DNA of 64,000 bases from Blastocatellia bacterium. Its GTDB lineage: Bacteria; Acidobacteriota; Blastocatellia; HR10. The DNA is taken from NCBI GenBank assembly GCA_025055075.1, contig JANWYV010000004.1, positions 124,001 through 188,000 on the forward strand. The letters are read 5' to 3'. Under the pieces are notes generated by a model that worked only from the letters and a program-made list of their open reading frames with translations, did no database searches and was not told the DNA's origin. Positions 23,189 through 32,061 of this stretch are shown here, piece by piece. How positions within the stretch are numbered: the stretch's first letter is position 1; every line of letters starts with the position of its first letter. The translations under genes were made by a program, and so were the position numbers.

Positions 23189-24595
23189 ATGATGCGCGCA
23201 CCGATTTTCTCCTCTGAACCAACGATCTCGATCGGCCTTCTGACCGACGTCGAGCAGGTCCGCTTCACGATCGCGGAAGAGTTCCGGACATCCGATGGGA
23301 TGCCCATTCCTCCAGGTCGATATCGGGCAACCCCGCATCTTCATGCTTCCGGCATCGAACTCCGAGATGCTCAGGAACGCCTCGTGGGGATTGCGGCGAC
23401 ATTCTCCCTCATTCCGGTGGCCCCCAAGAAGGCGAAATTCATACTCGAGGACGTCCCAGTTGGAACGGGCTTCCATTGGGAGCAAAAGCAGTCGCAAAGC
23501 TACGCGGGAACCCTGATGATTCGCATCGCCCCTTCGGCTCCAGAAGCTCCCCCGCGGCTGATGGTCATCAATGAGATTCCCGCCGAGGCATACTTGGAGA
23601 GCGTCATCTCTTCGGAGATGAGCGCCCGCGCTCCCGTGGAATTCCTCAAGGCCCACGCCATCATCTCCCGAAGTTGGCTCCTGGCCAGTCTCGCGCATCG
23701 CGCCGATGAGGGGGAATCTCCCTCGCCGTCCTCCGAACGCGAACTCTCCAAGACGTCGGATCTGGAGATCCGACGGTGGACGAGTCGGACGGCCCATCGC
23801 GCCTTCGACGTTTGCGCCGATGACCATTGCCAACGGTATTATGGCCTTGCTCCTGTAACGAGCGATGTCGTCTCCGCTGCCGTCGCAGCGACGCGAGGAC
23901 GAGTCCTGACCTTCAACGGGCACATCTGCGATGCTCGTTTCTCCAAATGCTGCGGCGGAGCGACGGAAGCCTATCGAAGCGCGTGGGAAGATCGCGATGT
24001 CCCGTACTTGCAGGGAGGACGATTCGATGGGGTGGAATGGCCTGCGAGCTTCCCGCGCCCGCTTACCCTTGAAGCTCATGCCGTCGCATGGATCACGGGA
24101 TTTCCTCCGGCATATTGTCACACAACGGATCCGCGCGTGCTCGAGGACATTCTCCCAGAGATTGATCGTCCGACGCGCGACTTCTTCCGATGGGAGCGCA
24201 CGCTCGAACAAGAGGAGTTGCAGGCGTTGGTTGAGGCGCGGCTCGGACTGGAGCTGGGCGCGATTCGACGCTTAGAGCCGCTGGAGCGCGGGGCCTCGAG
24301 CCGTATCGTGCGCCTGCGCATTGTCGGAGAACGAGGGAGCGTGATCGTGGGCAAGGAGCTGGAGATCCGGCGTGTGCTCTCGTGGACGCATCTTTACAGC
24401 TCCGCCTTCATCGTCCTCCCCGAAGAGGTGCGCCAAGGCATCCCTCGACGTTTTCGGCTGCGCGGCGCCGGATGGGGACACGGCGTCGGCCTTTGCCAAA
24501 TTGGAGCGGCTGTCATGGCGCGGCAAGGACGAACTCATTGGGAGATCTTGGCCCACTACTATGCCCCGGCTGAAATCGCGCTCGCGTACGAGTGA
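23189..24595 (+). CDS. SpoIID/LytB-domain protein (putative peptidoglycan lytic transglycosylase or amidase enhancer)
   Basis: The 468-residue protein carries the SpoIID family blocks INEIPAEAYLESVISSEM, LKAHAIISRSWLL, FSKCCGGATE and the C-terminal GAGWGHGVGLCQIGA. The Glu of the ESV/SSEM region is the catalytic position in SpoIID. The family cleaves glycan strands lacking stem peptides, and it is widespread in non-sporulating bacteria. The start is uncertain: two adjacent ATGs at 23189/23192 have no clear ribosome site, and an in-frame GTG at 23111 with a weak AAGGG is possible. No signal peptide is seen with either. The stop lies 4 bases from the convergent LD-carboxypeptidase stop. Confidence 0.85.
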   Translation: MMRAPIFSSEPTISIGLLTDVEQVRFTIAEEFRTSDGMPIPPGRYRATPHLHASGIELRDAQERLVGIAATFSLIPVAPKKAKFILEDVPVGTGFHWEQKQSQSYAGTLMIRIAPSAPEAPPRLMVINEIPAEAYLESVISSEMSARAPVEFLKAHAIISRSWLLASLAHRADEGESPSPSSERELSKTSDLEIRRWTSRTAHRAFDVCADDHCQRYYGLAPVTSDVVSAAVAATRGRVLTFNGHICDARFSKCCGGATEAYRSAWEDRDVPYLQGGRFDGVEWPASFPRPLTLEAHAVAWITGFPPAYCHTTDPRVLEDILPEIDRPTRDFFRWERTLEQEELQALVEARLGLELGAIRRLEPLERGASSRIVRLRIVGERGSVIVGKELEIRRVLSWTHLYSSAFIVLPEEVRQGIPRRFRLRGAGWGHGVGLCQIGAAVMARQGRTHWEILAHYYAPAEIALAYE

Positions 24596-24599
24596 GCCG

Positions 24600-25544
24600 T
24601 TACGGCTCGCTCGTCGCCGCTTCTTCGAGGATGAGTCTTGCCCGATAGCCGTCCAACGTCGCACAAATACCGAAGGGCAGGACTTGATTCCGGTAATCGC
24701 TGTGACCCGAACGCACACCGAAGAGGATCGGGACGTTCAGATCGGCGAGGCGATCTTGGATGACGTCTACGATGGTGTAATCCTGATTCGGATGCTGCAC
24801 GCACTCCGTCATCTCGCCGAAGACGAAGCCGCGCACGGCCCGAAGTTTCCCAGCATCTCGAAGCTGCGTGAGCATGCGATCGACCTGATAGGGCTTCGAG
24901 GCATAATCTTCGAGGAAGAGGATCGCATCAGTGGCGTCGAATTCGTAGGGCGTGCCGAGCGTGCTCACCAGAAGTGGCAAACATCCACCCGTCAGTCGGC
25001 CTGTCGCAATTCCGGGTGAGAGGACGGCAACGCCCGAGGTGTCAATCTCTCCGATTGGCTCTGCCCGCATGAGCGTGCGCCGCAATAAGTCTTCGTCATA
25101 GTGCTCCGGTCCATCGGCGAACTCCCGCGTGACCATCGGTCCGTGAAAGACGACCCATTGGAATCGCTGCTGAAAATAGACGAGCAGCGTCGTGATGTCG
25201 CTATACCCCATGAAGATCTTCGGATGCGCGCGCAATGCCTCCTCATCGAGATATGGCAAGAGACGAACCGAGCCGTATCCTCCGCGCGCGGCGAAAATCG
25301 CCCTCACCTCGGGATCGTTGAACATCGCCATCAACTCTTCGGCGCGCCTCCGATCGGAACCGGCCAGATACATCTCCCGCGCGAAGATCGAGGGCGAGAA
25401 CTTGACGCGAAATCCGAGGCGCTCCAACTCGCGCGCGCCGGCCATGAGCCGCTCCGGTTTGATGTCGCTGGCGGGAGCGACGATCCCGATCACGTCGCCC
25501 GGACGCAAGGCCGGAGGTTTAATCACGTGCGCCCCCTTCGCCAT
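24600..25544 (-). CDS. Murein tetrapeptide LD-carboxypeptidase, S66 family
   Basis: S66 enzymes remove the terminal D-Ala from murein tetrapeptides during cytosolic recycling. The 314-residue protein has the N-terminal LRPGDVIGIVAPASDI, the oxyanion/substrate block AARGGYGSVRLLPYLD, the nucleophile Ser in FMGYSDITTLL, and the C-terminal Glu/His region ending GVRSGHSDYRNQVLPFG. Length fits LdcA (about 300). Its ATG lies inside the 3' end of folC (26-base overlap), so the two are co-translated. It sits tail-to-tail with the SpoIID-like gene, so two peptidoglycan genes adjoin. Confidence 0.92.
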   Translation of the reverse strand: MAKGAHVIKPPALRPGDVIGIVAPASDIKPERLMAGARELERLGFRVKFSPSIFAREMYLAGSDRRRAEELMAMFNDPEVRAIFAARGGYGSVRLLPYLDEEALRAHPKIFMGYSDITTLLVYFQQRFQWVVFHGPMVTREFADGPEHYDEDLLRRTLMRAEPIGEIDTSGVAVLSPGIATGRLTGGCLPLLVSTLGTPYEFDATDAILFLEDYASKPYQVDRMLTQLRDAGKLRAVRGFVFGEMTECVQHPNQDYTIVDVIQDRLADLNVPILFGVRSGHSDYRNQVLPFGICATLDGYRARLILEEAATSEP

Positions 25545-26856
25545 GGGATCGCGCGAGCCATCTCTTCGCCTCGCCGACCAGATAGAGCGAACCGGTCACG
25601 CAGATCATTCCACTCGGAGGGGTCCGCTCCCGTGCCCGATCGAACGCCACCTCCACAGGCTCCACAGCCTCTGTTGGCCGGCCGAGCTGACATCGCAGAT
25701 CGGCCGTCTGTTCCAACAGCAGCTCCAAAGGCGCCGCCCGCTCGTCCGGAACGCGCGTCAGGATGAGGAGATCCGCCAAGGGAAACAGTGCGGCGGCCAT
25801 CTCGGCGATTCGTTTATCGCGCATCGTCCCGAAGACGAGCGTGAGCGGTCGGCGTCCGAACTCCTCCAAATACGCACGCACGACTCGCGCCCCGGCCGTA
25901 TTATGCGCTCCATCCAGGACCAGCAGAGGACTCGACGGACCGACGACCTCCAATCGCCCTGGCCATTCGACTACTTCGAGCCCACGGCCGATGGCGTCGT
26001 CGGGGATCGAATATCCCATGGTGCGCAAGACCTCCGCCGCGCGAATGGCCACAAGCGCATTCTCAATCTGATGCCGCCCACGCAAGCTGAGACGAACGCT
26101 CCGGCGCGCGCCCGAAGCCGAGCGATAAGCGAATGCGAATCGTCCGTCGGGCTCGCATTCGAGGATCTCCACTGCTTCCTCTGCCCAAATCGGCGTGACC
26201 TGACACTCTTGACATCGCGCGAGCAAAACTTCGCGAGCTTCCGGATGTTGCCGCGAGAGGACCACACGCGAGCCCGGCTTGATGATCATCGCCTTCTCTC
26301 GCGCGATGGAGGCGATCGTCGAGCCCAAGTATTGCTCGTGGTCAATATCAATGCTTGTGACCAGCGAGAGGAATGGGGGGACAACGTTGGTCGCATCCAA
26401 ACGTCCTCCAAGCCCAACTTCGAGGACTGCGATCTCAATTGCCTTCTCGCGAAAGTACTCGAAGCCAATGGCCGTGACGAACTCAAAATAAGTCGGGCGC
26501 GCTTCGATTTCTCCGCGCTGAAGAAGCTCCTCCGACACCGCGCGCACGCGCGTCGCAATGGCCGCGAATTCCTCGGGAGCGATCTCACGTCCGAGGACAC
26601 GAATGCGTTCTTCGACGCGCACAAGATGGGGAGACGTGTAGAGCCCTGTTCGCAACCCAGCCTGTCGCAGAATGGCGTCCACCATGGCTGCCGTAGAGCC
26701 CTTTCCATTCGTCCCTGCAATGATGATTGAGGGATAGGCGGTGTGAGGGTCTCCAAGCTCGGCTAAGAGGCGACGAATCTTCTCCAACCCAAATCGGGCT
26801 CGCAGCGTCTCATGCCCGAGCCACTCTAGGTACGCGAGCGTCTCCCGGTAGTTCAC
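25519..26856 (-). CDS. folC: Bifunctional folylpolyglutamate synthase / dihydrofolate synthase
   Basis: FolC adds glutamate to dihydropteroate and to folates. The 445-residue protein has the P-loop IIIAGTNGKGSTAAM, the omega-loop TSPHLVRVEERIRV, TYFEFVTAIGFEYF, EVGLGGRLDATNVV and the C-terminal WPGRLEVVG...LDGAHNTAGARVV, all Mur-ligase/FolC motifs. The start codon is GTG with a weak ribosome site. accD ends 17 bases upstream on the same strand, an arrangement (accD-folC) common in many bacteria. Confidence 0.96.
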   Translation of the reverse strand: MNYRETLAYLEWLGHETLRARFGLEKIRRLLAELGDPHTAYPSIIIAGTNGKGSTAAMVDAILRQAGLRTGLYTSPHLVRVEERIRVLGREIAPEEFAAIATRVRAVSEELLQRGEIEARPTYFEFVTAIGFEYFREKAIEIAVLEVGLGGRLDATNVVPPFLSLVTSIDIDHEQYLGSTIASIAREKAMIIKPGSRVVLSRQHPEAREVLLARCQECQVTPIWAEEAVEILECEPDGRFAFAYRSASGARRSVRLSLRGRHQIENALVAIRAAEVLRTMGYSIPDDAIGRGLEVVEWPGRLEVVGPSSPLLVLDGAHNTAGARVVRAYLEEFGRRPLTLVFGTMRDKRIAEMAAALFPLADLLILTRVPDERAAPLELLLEQTADLRCQLGRPTEAVEPVEVAFDRARERTPPSGMICVTGSLYLVGEAKRWLARSHGEGGARD

Positions 26857-26873
26857 TGCGATTTCTCTCGCGT

Positions 26874-27761
26874 CTACTGCTCGGTGCTCACCGAAAGCTG
26901 CCGCTGATCGGGCATCATGAAGGCGAGCACTTTGATCAAGAACTCCCGCAGCTGTCGTCGGTCCACAACGGCGTCGAGCATTCCATGCTCCAAGAGGAAC
27001 TCCGAGCGCTGAAATCCTTCGGGCAGTTTCTGCCGAATTGTTTGTTCGATCACACGGGGTCCCGCGAATCCAATGAGCGCTCCCGGCTCGGCGATGTTTA
27101 AATCCCCCAGCATGGCGAAACTCGCAGTCACTCCTCCGGTCGTGGGATCCGTCATCACCGAGATATACGGCACGCCCGCCTCATCCAGACGCGCGAGCGC
27201 TGCCGAGATTTTCGCCATCTGCATGAGGCTCAATATCCCTTCCATCATACGCGCCCCTCCTGAAGCCGAGACGATGATGAGCGCCGCACGCGTCTCCAAG
27301 GCCCGCTCGATGGCCCGCGTGACTTTCTCCCCCACGACCGAGCCCATGCTCCCCCCGATGAAGCCATACTCCATTGCCTGAATGACCGCCGGATATCCTC
27401 CGATCGTCCCCTCCCCCGTGAGGATCGCCTCCAGCACCCCAGTCGCTTTCTGCGCTGAGGCCAGACGATCCTTATAGCTCCGCAGATCGTAGAACTGCAG
27501 TGGATCGGCAGAAACCAGATAGGCATCCAGCTCGGTGTAGACCCCGCCATCGAAAAGCAATGCCAGCCGTTGACGGGCCGAGATCTTGAAGTGATAGCCG
27601 CACCGGGGGCAGACCATCAGATTTTCCTCGACGTCCTTGCGATAAAGGACCTCTCGACACCCCTCGCACTTGAGGAAGACCCCTTCGGTCTTCACTACCC
27701 CCGCGCGCTCGGCCGGTGGCTCCAGTCCTCCTCGTTTCCGACGAAACAGTGGCATAAGCAT
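26874..27761 (-). CDS. accD: Acetyl-CoA carboxylase carboxyltransferase subunit beta
   Basis: AccD and AccA form the carboxyltransferase that makes malonyl-CoA. The 295-residue protein has the N-terminal zinc ribbon (CEGC...CPRCGYHF) and the crotonase-like core with [66 protein letters not shown] and [11 protein letters not shown]. The best ribosome-like sequence lies 16 bases before the ATG at 27761; the next ATG, 6 bases in, is an alternative. accA is not in the window. Confidence 0.97.
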   Translation of the reverse strand: MLMPLFRRKRGGLEPPAERAGVVKTEGVFLKCEGCREVLYRKDVEENLMVCPRCGYHFKISARQRLALLFDGGVYTELDAYLVSADPLQFYDLRSYKDRLASAQKATGVLEAILTGEGTIGGYPAVIQAMEYGFIGGSMGSVVGEKVTRAIERALETRAALIIVSASGGARMMEGILSLMQMAKISAALARLDEAGVPYISVMTDPTTGGVTASFAMLGDLNIAEPGALIGFAGPRVIEQTIRQKLPEGFQRSEFLLEHGMLDAVVDRRQLREFLIKVLAFMMPDQRQLSVSTEQ

Positions 27762-28106
27762 GCGGAATTCTATGCCCTCCTCCCATAAAGCGTCAAACCT
27801 TGGCCGCGGGATTCAGGGACTCTCTAACGAGAGCTTCGCCGATCCATCCTGCCCCACTCAACGCGACGCGGAAGCCGCTCGTCTTCCAGAAGGCGCTCGG
27901 GACCTTTTGGCTCTCGACTAGCCCCAATGAAATTCCCCTCCCTCCAGAATTCGCAAGCCCCCCGCTACTGAAGCGCGGGATTCAGGGAGTTTCAGCCATC
28001 ACGCCAAGGCGGCGTCCTCAATCATCCCGGTCGTCCGCCTCGCCCCGATATACCGAAGGACGCAAACGGGAGGAAAGATTCGCCTTTTAGCGAGAACTGC
28101 TCAGAC
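27762..28106. other. Non-coding gap with two copies of a hairpin-associated 15-base repeat
   Basis: The 345 bases upstream of accD contain CGCGGGATTCAGGGA twice (27805-27819 and 27974-27988). The second copy forms the right arm of a small hairpin with CCCGC at 27961-27965. Such CCCGC...GCGGG hairpins remind me of IS200/IS605 ends, but no transposase or TnpB remnant is visible, so this is only a resemblance. Confidence 0.4.
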
Positions 28107-28376
28107 TCAGGAATGCCGTTGGGCGATGGCCGCCATCAGCTCAGAGTGGCGACGATCCATCTCACGAAGATAGGTGAGCAATTCCTCATGCCGCCGTTGC
28201 CCATCCTCGTAAATGGCCCGCGTCGTCTCGTGCACGGCCTGAATATCTTGGCGGATGGACTCGATGAGCGCCCGCGTGGCCCGCCCGTTGTAAAACACCC
28301 CGTAGATCGTCAACGCTAGCCCCAAGGCCGAAGCCATCACTCCCGCTAACCCCACAAGCTCCATGGCTCGATCCAC
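28107..28376 (-). CDS. Small membrane protein with a helical coiled-coil tail
   Basis: I do not recognise the family. The 89-residue protein has one hydrophobic segment (about 6-28, LVGLAGVMASALGLALTIYG). A long charged amphipathic helix follows (RALIESIRQDIQAVHETTRA... to the end) with heptad-like spacing, suggesting a coiled coil outside the membrane. The start may be GTG at 28376 or ATG at 28364; GGAGGT lies immediately before the GTG and 12 bases before the ATG, so neither spacing is ideal. Confidence 0.65.
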   Translation of the reverse strand: MDRAMELVGLAGVMASALGLALTIYGVFYNGRATRALIESIRQDIQAVHETTRAIYEDGQRRHEELLTYLREMDRRHSELMAAIAQRHS

Positions 28377-28470
28377 ACCTCCGCCGCCATACTAAAAGGC
28401 GGTTCGCCCTGCCGTCAAGACGTCTGTCGGCCCCATGGGGCTCGATGCCCTCCGAAGCCTATTGCCCGGC

Positions 28471-29385
28471 TCACGACGTTTCTCGCTCTTGGGTTTGCGA
28501 AGGCGGAGAGGCGGTTCTCTCCAAGAGTTGTGTTGTCCCTTCGGACGCAGACGCTAGGGACGAAGGCTCTTCCAAGAGTTGTGTTGTCTCCTCAGTTACC
28601 GAAAAGGGCATCCCACTCGTTGGAAAGGCTGCTGCGGGAGGGACCTCGATCGCGTGGGGCTCAAGTGGTTCTTCTTCCTCTCCGCGTCGGCCTAGGTTCC
28701 GCCGCAACTTGTAAACTCCCCAGAGTAAAGGCCCCCAGCCACTCGCCCCAGCGAGAATTCCCAGACCGGCCAAAAATCTCTCGAGCTTCACCGGAAGGTC
28801 AAAAGGAAGCGCCACCAGCCCCAAGGTCGTCACCGCTAAGCACGCGATCCCCCAAAGGATCGCCCGATAGGCCGCTTGGTTCTCCGCTACAAGGCGAAGG
28901 ACCTCCACCTCAGCCGGTTCTAAGGCTGTCAACGGCGCGCCGCATCGCCGACAAAATCGCGATCCCATGGGATTCTCCGAACCACATCTTCCGCAAAGAG
29001 GGGCATGCCTCCCTCGCAGGGCGATCGCAGCCACCGCTTCCGCTTCCCGCATGAGCACCGGCAGATCCCCCTTTGTGATCCATCCGAGTCCCGAGTGTTT
29101 GAGCAGATAGCTGAACGTCACCTGCGTGGTTTGTTCCCCTACGGACTTGAATCCCAACTGGAGCGATATCGGATACTTGAGGACATTCAAAGCGAAGTTC
29201 ACGCCACCACGCCTTGCCTGAAGCGGATCCTCGCTCACGACATGGTAGCCCATTTTTTCAAGTGCCGTCGCGAGTCGGGGCCGCAGACTCTCGATCGTCC
29301 CCGGCAACACCACCTTCACGTCGCACTCGACCGAGTCAAAGCCAAACCGACTGCTGATCACCGTGGCCCTGAGCCTCAGATCCAC
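28471..29385 (-). CDS. Zinc-ribbon membrane protein with two C-terminal TTQLLE repeats
   Basis: The 304-residue protein has an N-terminal alpha/beta domain (1-125). A zinc ribbon follows (C131, C134, C145, C148 in LCGRCGSENPMGSRFCRRCG), then two hydrophobic segments (about 173-193 and 205-225). The disordered tail carries EETTQLLEE (265-273) and EGTTQLLER (282-290). From memory, zinc-ribbon proteins with such T-T-x-L-L tails occur in Acidobacteria; the role is unknown. The GTG start at 29385 has GGAGGAA 6-8 bases ahead. The tail repeat is identical over 18 bases at DNA level, so it is probably a recent duplication. Confidence 0.75.
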   Translation of the reverse strand: MDLRLRATVISSRFGFDSVECDVKVVLPGTIESLRPRLATALEKMGYHVVSEDPLQARRGGVNFALNVLKYPISLQLGFKSVGEQTTQVTFSYLLKHSGLGWITKGDLPVLMREAEAVAAIALRGRHAPLCGRCGSENPMGSRFCRRCGAPLTALEPAEVEVLRLVAENQAAYRAILWGIACLAVTTLGLVALPFDLPVKLERFLAGLGILAGASGWGPLLWGVYKLRRNLGRRGEEEEPLEPHAIEVPPAAAFPTSGMPFSVTEETTQLLEEPSSLASASEGTTQLLERTASPPSQTQERETS

Positions 29386-29530
29386 CGCGCTTCCTCCGGC
29401 CGGATTATCTCACAGGTCCAAATCTCGAACAAGCCTCTTGAGGGCAGAGCGAAGAGCGAGAAGAGAGAGGCGCACCTCAGATCCGCGGCGCCCAGTAGGC
29501 GTCCGCCTTGACGTCGAAGCTGGAGAACGT

Positions 29531-29540
29531 TTAACGTTAA
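29531..29540. promoter_or_regulatory. Palindrome TTAACGTTAA upstream of meaB
   Basis: A perfect 10-base palindrome, overlapped by a second AACGTT at 29526-29531, sits 16 bases before the meaB ATG and coincides with the likely -10 region. It could be an operator. Confidence 0.35.
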
Positions 29541-29556
29541 GTGTCTACCAAGGGTC

Positions 29557-30522
29557 ATGTCGGACGCGCTGGCTGTGCTGATCGAACGGATCCGCGCGCA
29601 AGACGCCCGGGCCATCGCTCGGGCGATCTCGCTCGTGGAGAACGATGGAACTCGGGCGCTGACGCTCCTGCAACGGCTTTTCCCCTACACAGGACGAGCC
29701 GTCATCTTAGGTGTGACGGGATCGCCAGGGGTTGGCAAGAGCACGCTCGTGGATCGTCTGGCGCAGCATTATCGCGCTCGCGGAGAGACCGTCGGGATCA
29801 TCGCGGTGGACCCCTCTAGCCCTTTCACCGGCGGAGCGATCCTCGGCGATCGCATTCGGATGCAGACTCTGGGCACTGATCCCGGCGTCTTCATCCGCTC
29901 GATGGCCACGCGCGGGAACTTGGGCGGCCTAGCCCGCGCGACCGGCGACGCCGTCCTGATCCTCGACGCCGCGGGGTATGACAAGGTGATCGTCGAGACC
30001 GTCGGCGTCGGCCAAGATGAGGTGGACATCGTGAAGATGGCCGATGCGACGCTCGTCGTCTTGGTGCCAGGTCTCGGCGATGACGTTCAAACGATTAAGG
30101 CGGGCTTGATGGAAATCGGCGACATCTTCGTCATCAACAAAGCGGATCGGGAAGGGGTCTCGCGCATCGAGAGCGAGTTGAACGCTATGCTCGCGATCGC
30201 CGAACGACGGGACGGATGGCGTCCTCTGATCGTCAAGACCATCGCCACCGAAGGCCAGGGGATCGAAGATCTCAGCCACGCCATCGCGCGCTTCCTCGAC
30301 TTTCGTCAGCACAGTCCTCAAGCGGACGCGCGACGTCAGGAGATGGCTGAGCAACGATTGCGCGCGCTCCTCAAAGAACGGCTCTTCGATGTCGCTCTTC
30401 GCACGCTCACGACGAGCGAAGAGCTTCGTCAGTGGGCCGTAGCGATCGCCCGCCGCGAGCGCGATCCGTACTCCATCGTGGAGGAGATCCTGACGCGCTG
30501 GAAAGATCATCGGCCTACCTGA
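29557..30522 (+). CDS. meaB: MeaB/ArgK-type G3E GTPase, methylmalonyl-CoA mutase chaperone
   Basis: MeaB protects and reloads the B12-dependent methylmalonyl-CoA mutase. The 321-residue protein has Walker A GVTGSPGVGKSTLVD, then VDPSSPFTGGAILGDRIRM, the switch region IRSMATRGNLGGLA, VIVETVGVGQDEVDIV and the base-specificity motif FVINKADREG. It starts the mce cluster: the epimerase gene begins 10 bases downstream with its ribosome site at the meaB end. The mutase genes themselves are not in the window. A palindrome and a weak promoter-like pair (TTGACG at 29508, TAACGT at 29532) lie just upstream. Confidence 0.96.
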   Translation: MSDALAVLIERIRAQDARAIARAISLVENDGTRALTLLQRLFPYTGRAVILGVTGSPGVGKSTLVDRLAQHYRARGETVGIIAVDPSSPFTGGAILGDRIRMQTLGTDPGVFIRSMATRGNLGGLARATGDAVLILDAAGYDKVIVETVGVGQDEVDIVKMADATLVVLVPGLGDDVQTIKAGLMEIGDIFVINKADREGVSRIESELNAMLAIAERRDGWRPLIVKTIATEGQGIEDLSHAIARFLDFRQHSPQADARRQEMAEQRLRALLKERLFDVALRTLTTSEELRQWAVAIARRERDPYSIVEEILTRWKDHRPT

Positions 30523-30532
30523 AGGAGGAAAC

Positions 30533-30946
30533 ATGAGACTCGATCACATCGCCATCGCCGTGCGTTCGCTCGATGAAGCCCTTCCCTTTTATACGGACGC
30601 GCTCGGTTTGAGCTGTACGGGACGAGAGACGATTGCCGAGCAGGGCGTTCACCTGGCCATGCTCCCTATCGGGGAAGGTCGCCTTGAATTGCTCGAACCG
30701 CTCAGCGAGGACTCGCCCGTTGGGCGATTCTTGGCGCGGCGCGGTGAGGGATTGCACCACATTTGTTTCCAGGTGGCGGACATCGAAGGGACGCTCGCAC
30801 GTCTGCGGGCACAGGGCGTGCGCCTCATTGACGAAGAGCCTCGCTGTGGAGCGGAAGGCCGAAAGATCGCCTTCCTGCATCCGACGAGCGCGCATGGCGT
30901 GCTCATTGAGCTGGTCGAAGTCCCGAAGCAGGAGAGTGGACCGTGA
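30533..30946 (+). CDS. mce: Methylmalonyl-CoA epimerase
   Basis: The epimerase interconverts (R)- and (S)-methylmalonyl-CoA in propionate metabolism. The 137-residue vicinal-oxygen-chelate protein has the metal His in MRLDHIAIAV, then GVHLAMLPIGEGRLELLEPL, GLHHICFQVADI with a second metal His, and FLHPTSAHGVLIELVE with the final Glu ligand. AAGGAGGAAAC precedes the ATG. It pairs functionally with the upstream meaB. The next gene overlaps its stop by 4 bases (GTGA). Confidence 0.95.
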   Translation: MRLDHIAIAVRSLDEALPFYTDALGLSCTGRETIAEQGVHLAMLPIGEGRLELLEPLSEDSPVGRFLARRGEGLHHICFQVADIEGTLARLRAQGVRLIDEEPRCGAEGRKIAFLHPTSAHGVLIELVEVPKQESGP

Positions 30947-32061
30947 AGCTCCCGACGCGAATCCTTTGGTTCATTGCCTTGGTCGTGGGGATTGGCGCCA
31001 CGGCTATCTTCGTCCAACGTCGCCTTGTGGATCGTCCCCCGCTGACTCATCTCTCAGCGGCCGATCTGGAGACCCTGCTTGAAGGAATGCCGGAATCGCG
31101 GCGCGCCTTCTTCTCCACTCCGGAGGGTCGGCGGCAACTCGCCGATCAAATTCGGCAGGCGCTCGCCATGGCGCAAGAAGCTCGACGGCTTGGGCTACTG
31201 GGCCGAACCGAAATCGCCGCTCAAGTGGAGATCCAGAAAATCTCCATCTTGGCTTCGGCTTATCGCGACCGCCATCCCGACGCAGAGGTCTCCGAGGAGG
31301 AGATCGAACGTTTCTTCCGCACGAATCCGATGGCCCTCGACTACGTGCTCGCCGCTAATCCTCAGCTCTCTCGCGGCGCCCTCAATGAGCAGGTGCGCCA
31401 CCAGTATGGCGAACTGGTTCTGCTCGCCGAACGCGCGCGCAAAGAAGGGCTGGATCGAGACCCGCGGATCGCGCTGCAACTCCGCATCTTCCCCGAGTTC
31501 ATCCTGCAGAGCTATTTGCTCCGCGAGCTGCAACAACGTACTGTCGTGAGTGACGATGAGATTCGCCGCTATTACGAAGCGCACAAGAATGAGTTCGAGC
31601 AAGTCCGAGCCCGACACATCCTCTTCAGTACGCGCCCGATCCCGCGGGATGGGAATCCTCCCCCCGACAAAGAGACCGTGCGCCGGAAAGCACAAGAGGT
31701 GCTACGCCGAGTGCGCGCGGGAGAAGATTTCGCGACTTTAGCGCGCGAATTCTCCGACGATCCGGGCTCGAAGGACAAGGGCGGCGATCTCGATTTCTTC
31801 GGCCGAGGCCGCATGGTGCGCGAGTTCGAGGAAGCGGCCTTCGCCCTGCAGCCGGGACAGATCAGCGATCTCGTCGAGACGAGCTACGGCTTCCACATCA
31901 TCAAGGTGGAGGCCCGGCGAATCGCCCCACTGGATGAAGAGACGCGCTTGCAAATCGAGCAAACGCTCAGACAGAAGAAGATTCAGGAGCGCATCAATCG
32001 CATCCTCACACGGTATCCGATCGTGGTCGAAGGAGCGAGCGCGAAAACGTCCGAGCCATGA
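30943..32061 (+). CDS. Membrane-anchored PpiC/SurA-type peptidyl-prolyl isomerase
   Basis: The 372-residue protein has an N-terminal hydrophobic anchor (about 7-24), a SurA-like helical domain and one parvulin rotamase domain at about 220-325. The parvulin part shows VRARHILFST, ARE and FSDDPGSKDKGGDLDFFGRGRMV, FEEAAFALQPGQISDLVETSYGFHIIKVE. It probably folds proteins in the periplasm. The GTG start overlaps the mce stop by 4 bases, so expression is coupled to the meaB-mce cluster although no functional link is obvious. Confidence 0.9.
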   Translation: MKLPTRILWFIALVVGIGATAIFVQRRLVDRPPLTHLSAADLETLLEGMPESRRAFFSTPEGRRQLADQIRQALAMAQEARRLGLLGRTEIAAQVEIQKISILASAYRDRHPDAEVSEEEIERFFRTNPMALDYVLAANPQLSRGALNEQVRHQYGELVLLAERARKEGLDRDPRIALQLRIFPEFILQSYLLRELQQRTVVSDDEIRRYYEAHKNEFEQVRARHILFSTRPIPRDGNPPPDKETVRRKAQEVLRRVRAGEDFATLAREFSDDPGSKDKGGDLDFFGRGRMVREFEEAAFALQPGQISDLVETSYGFHIIKVEARRIAPLDEETRLQIEQTLRQKKIQERINRILTRYPIVVEGASAKTSEP

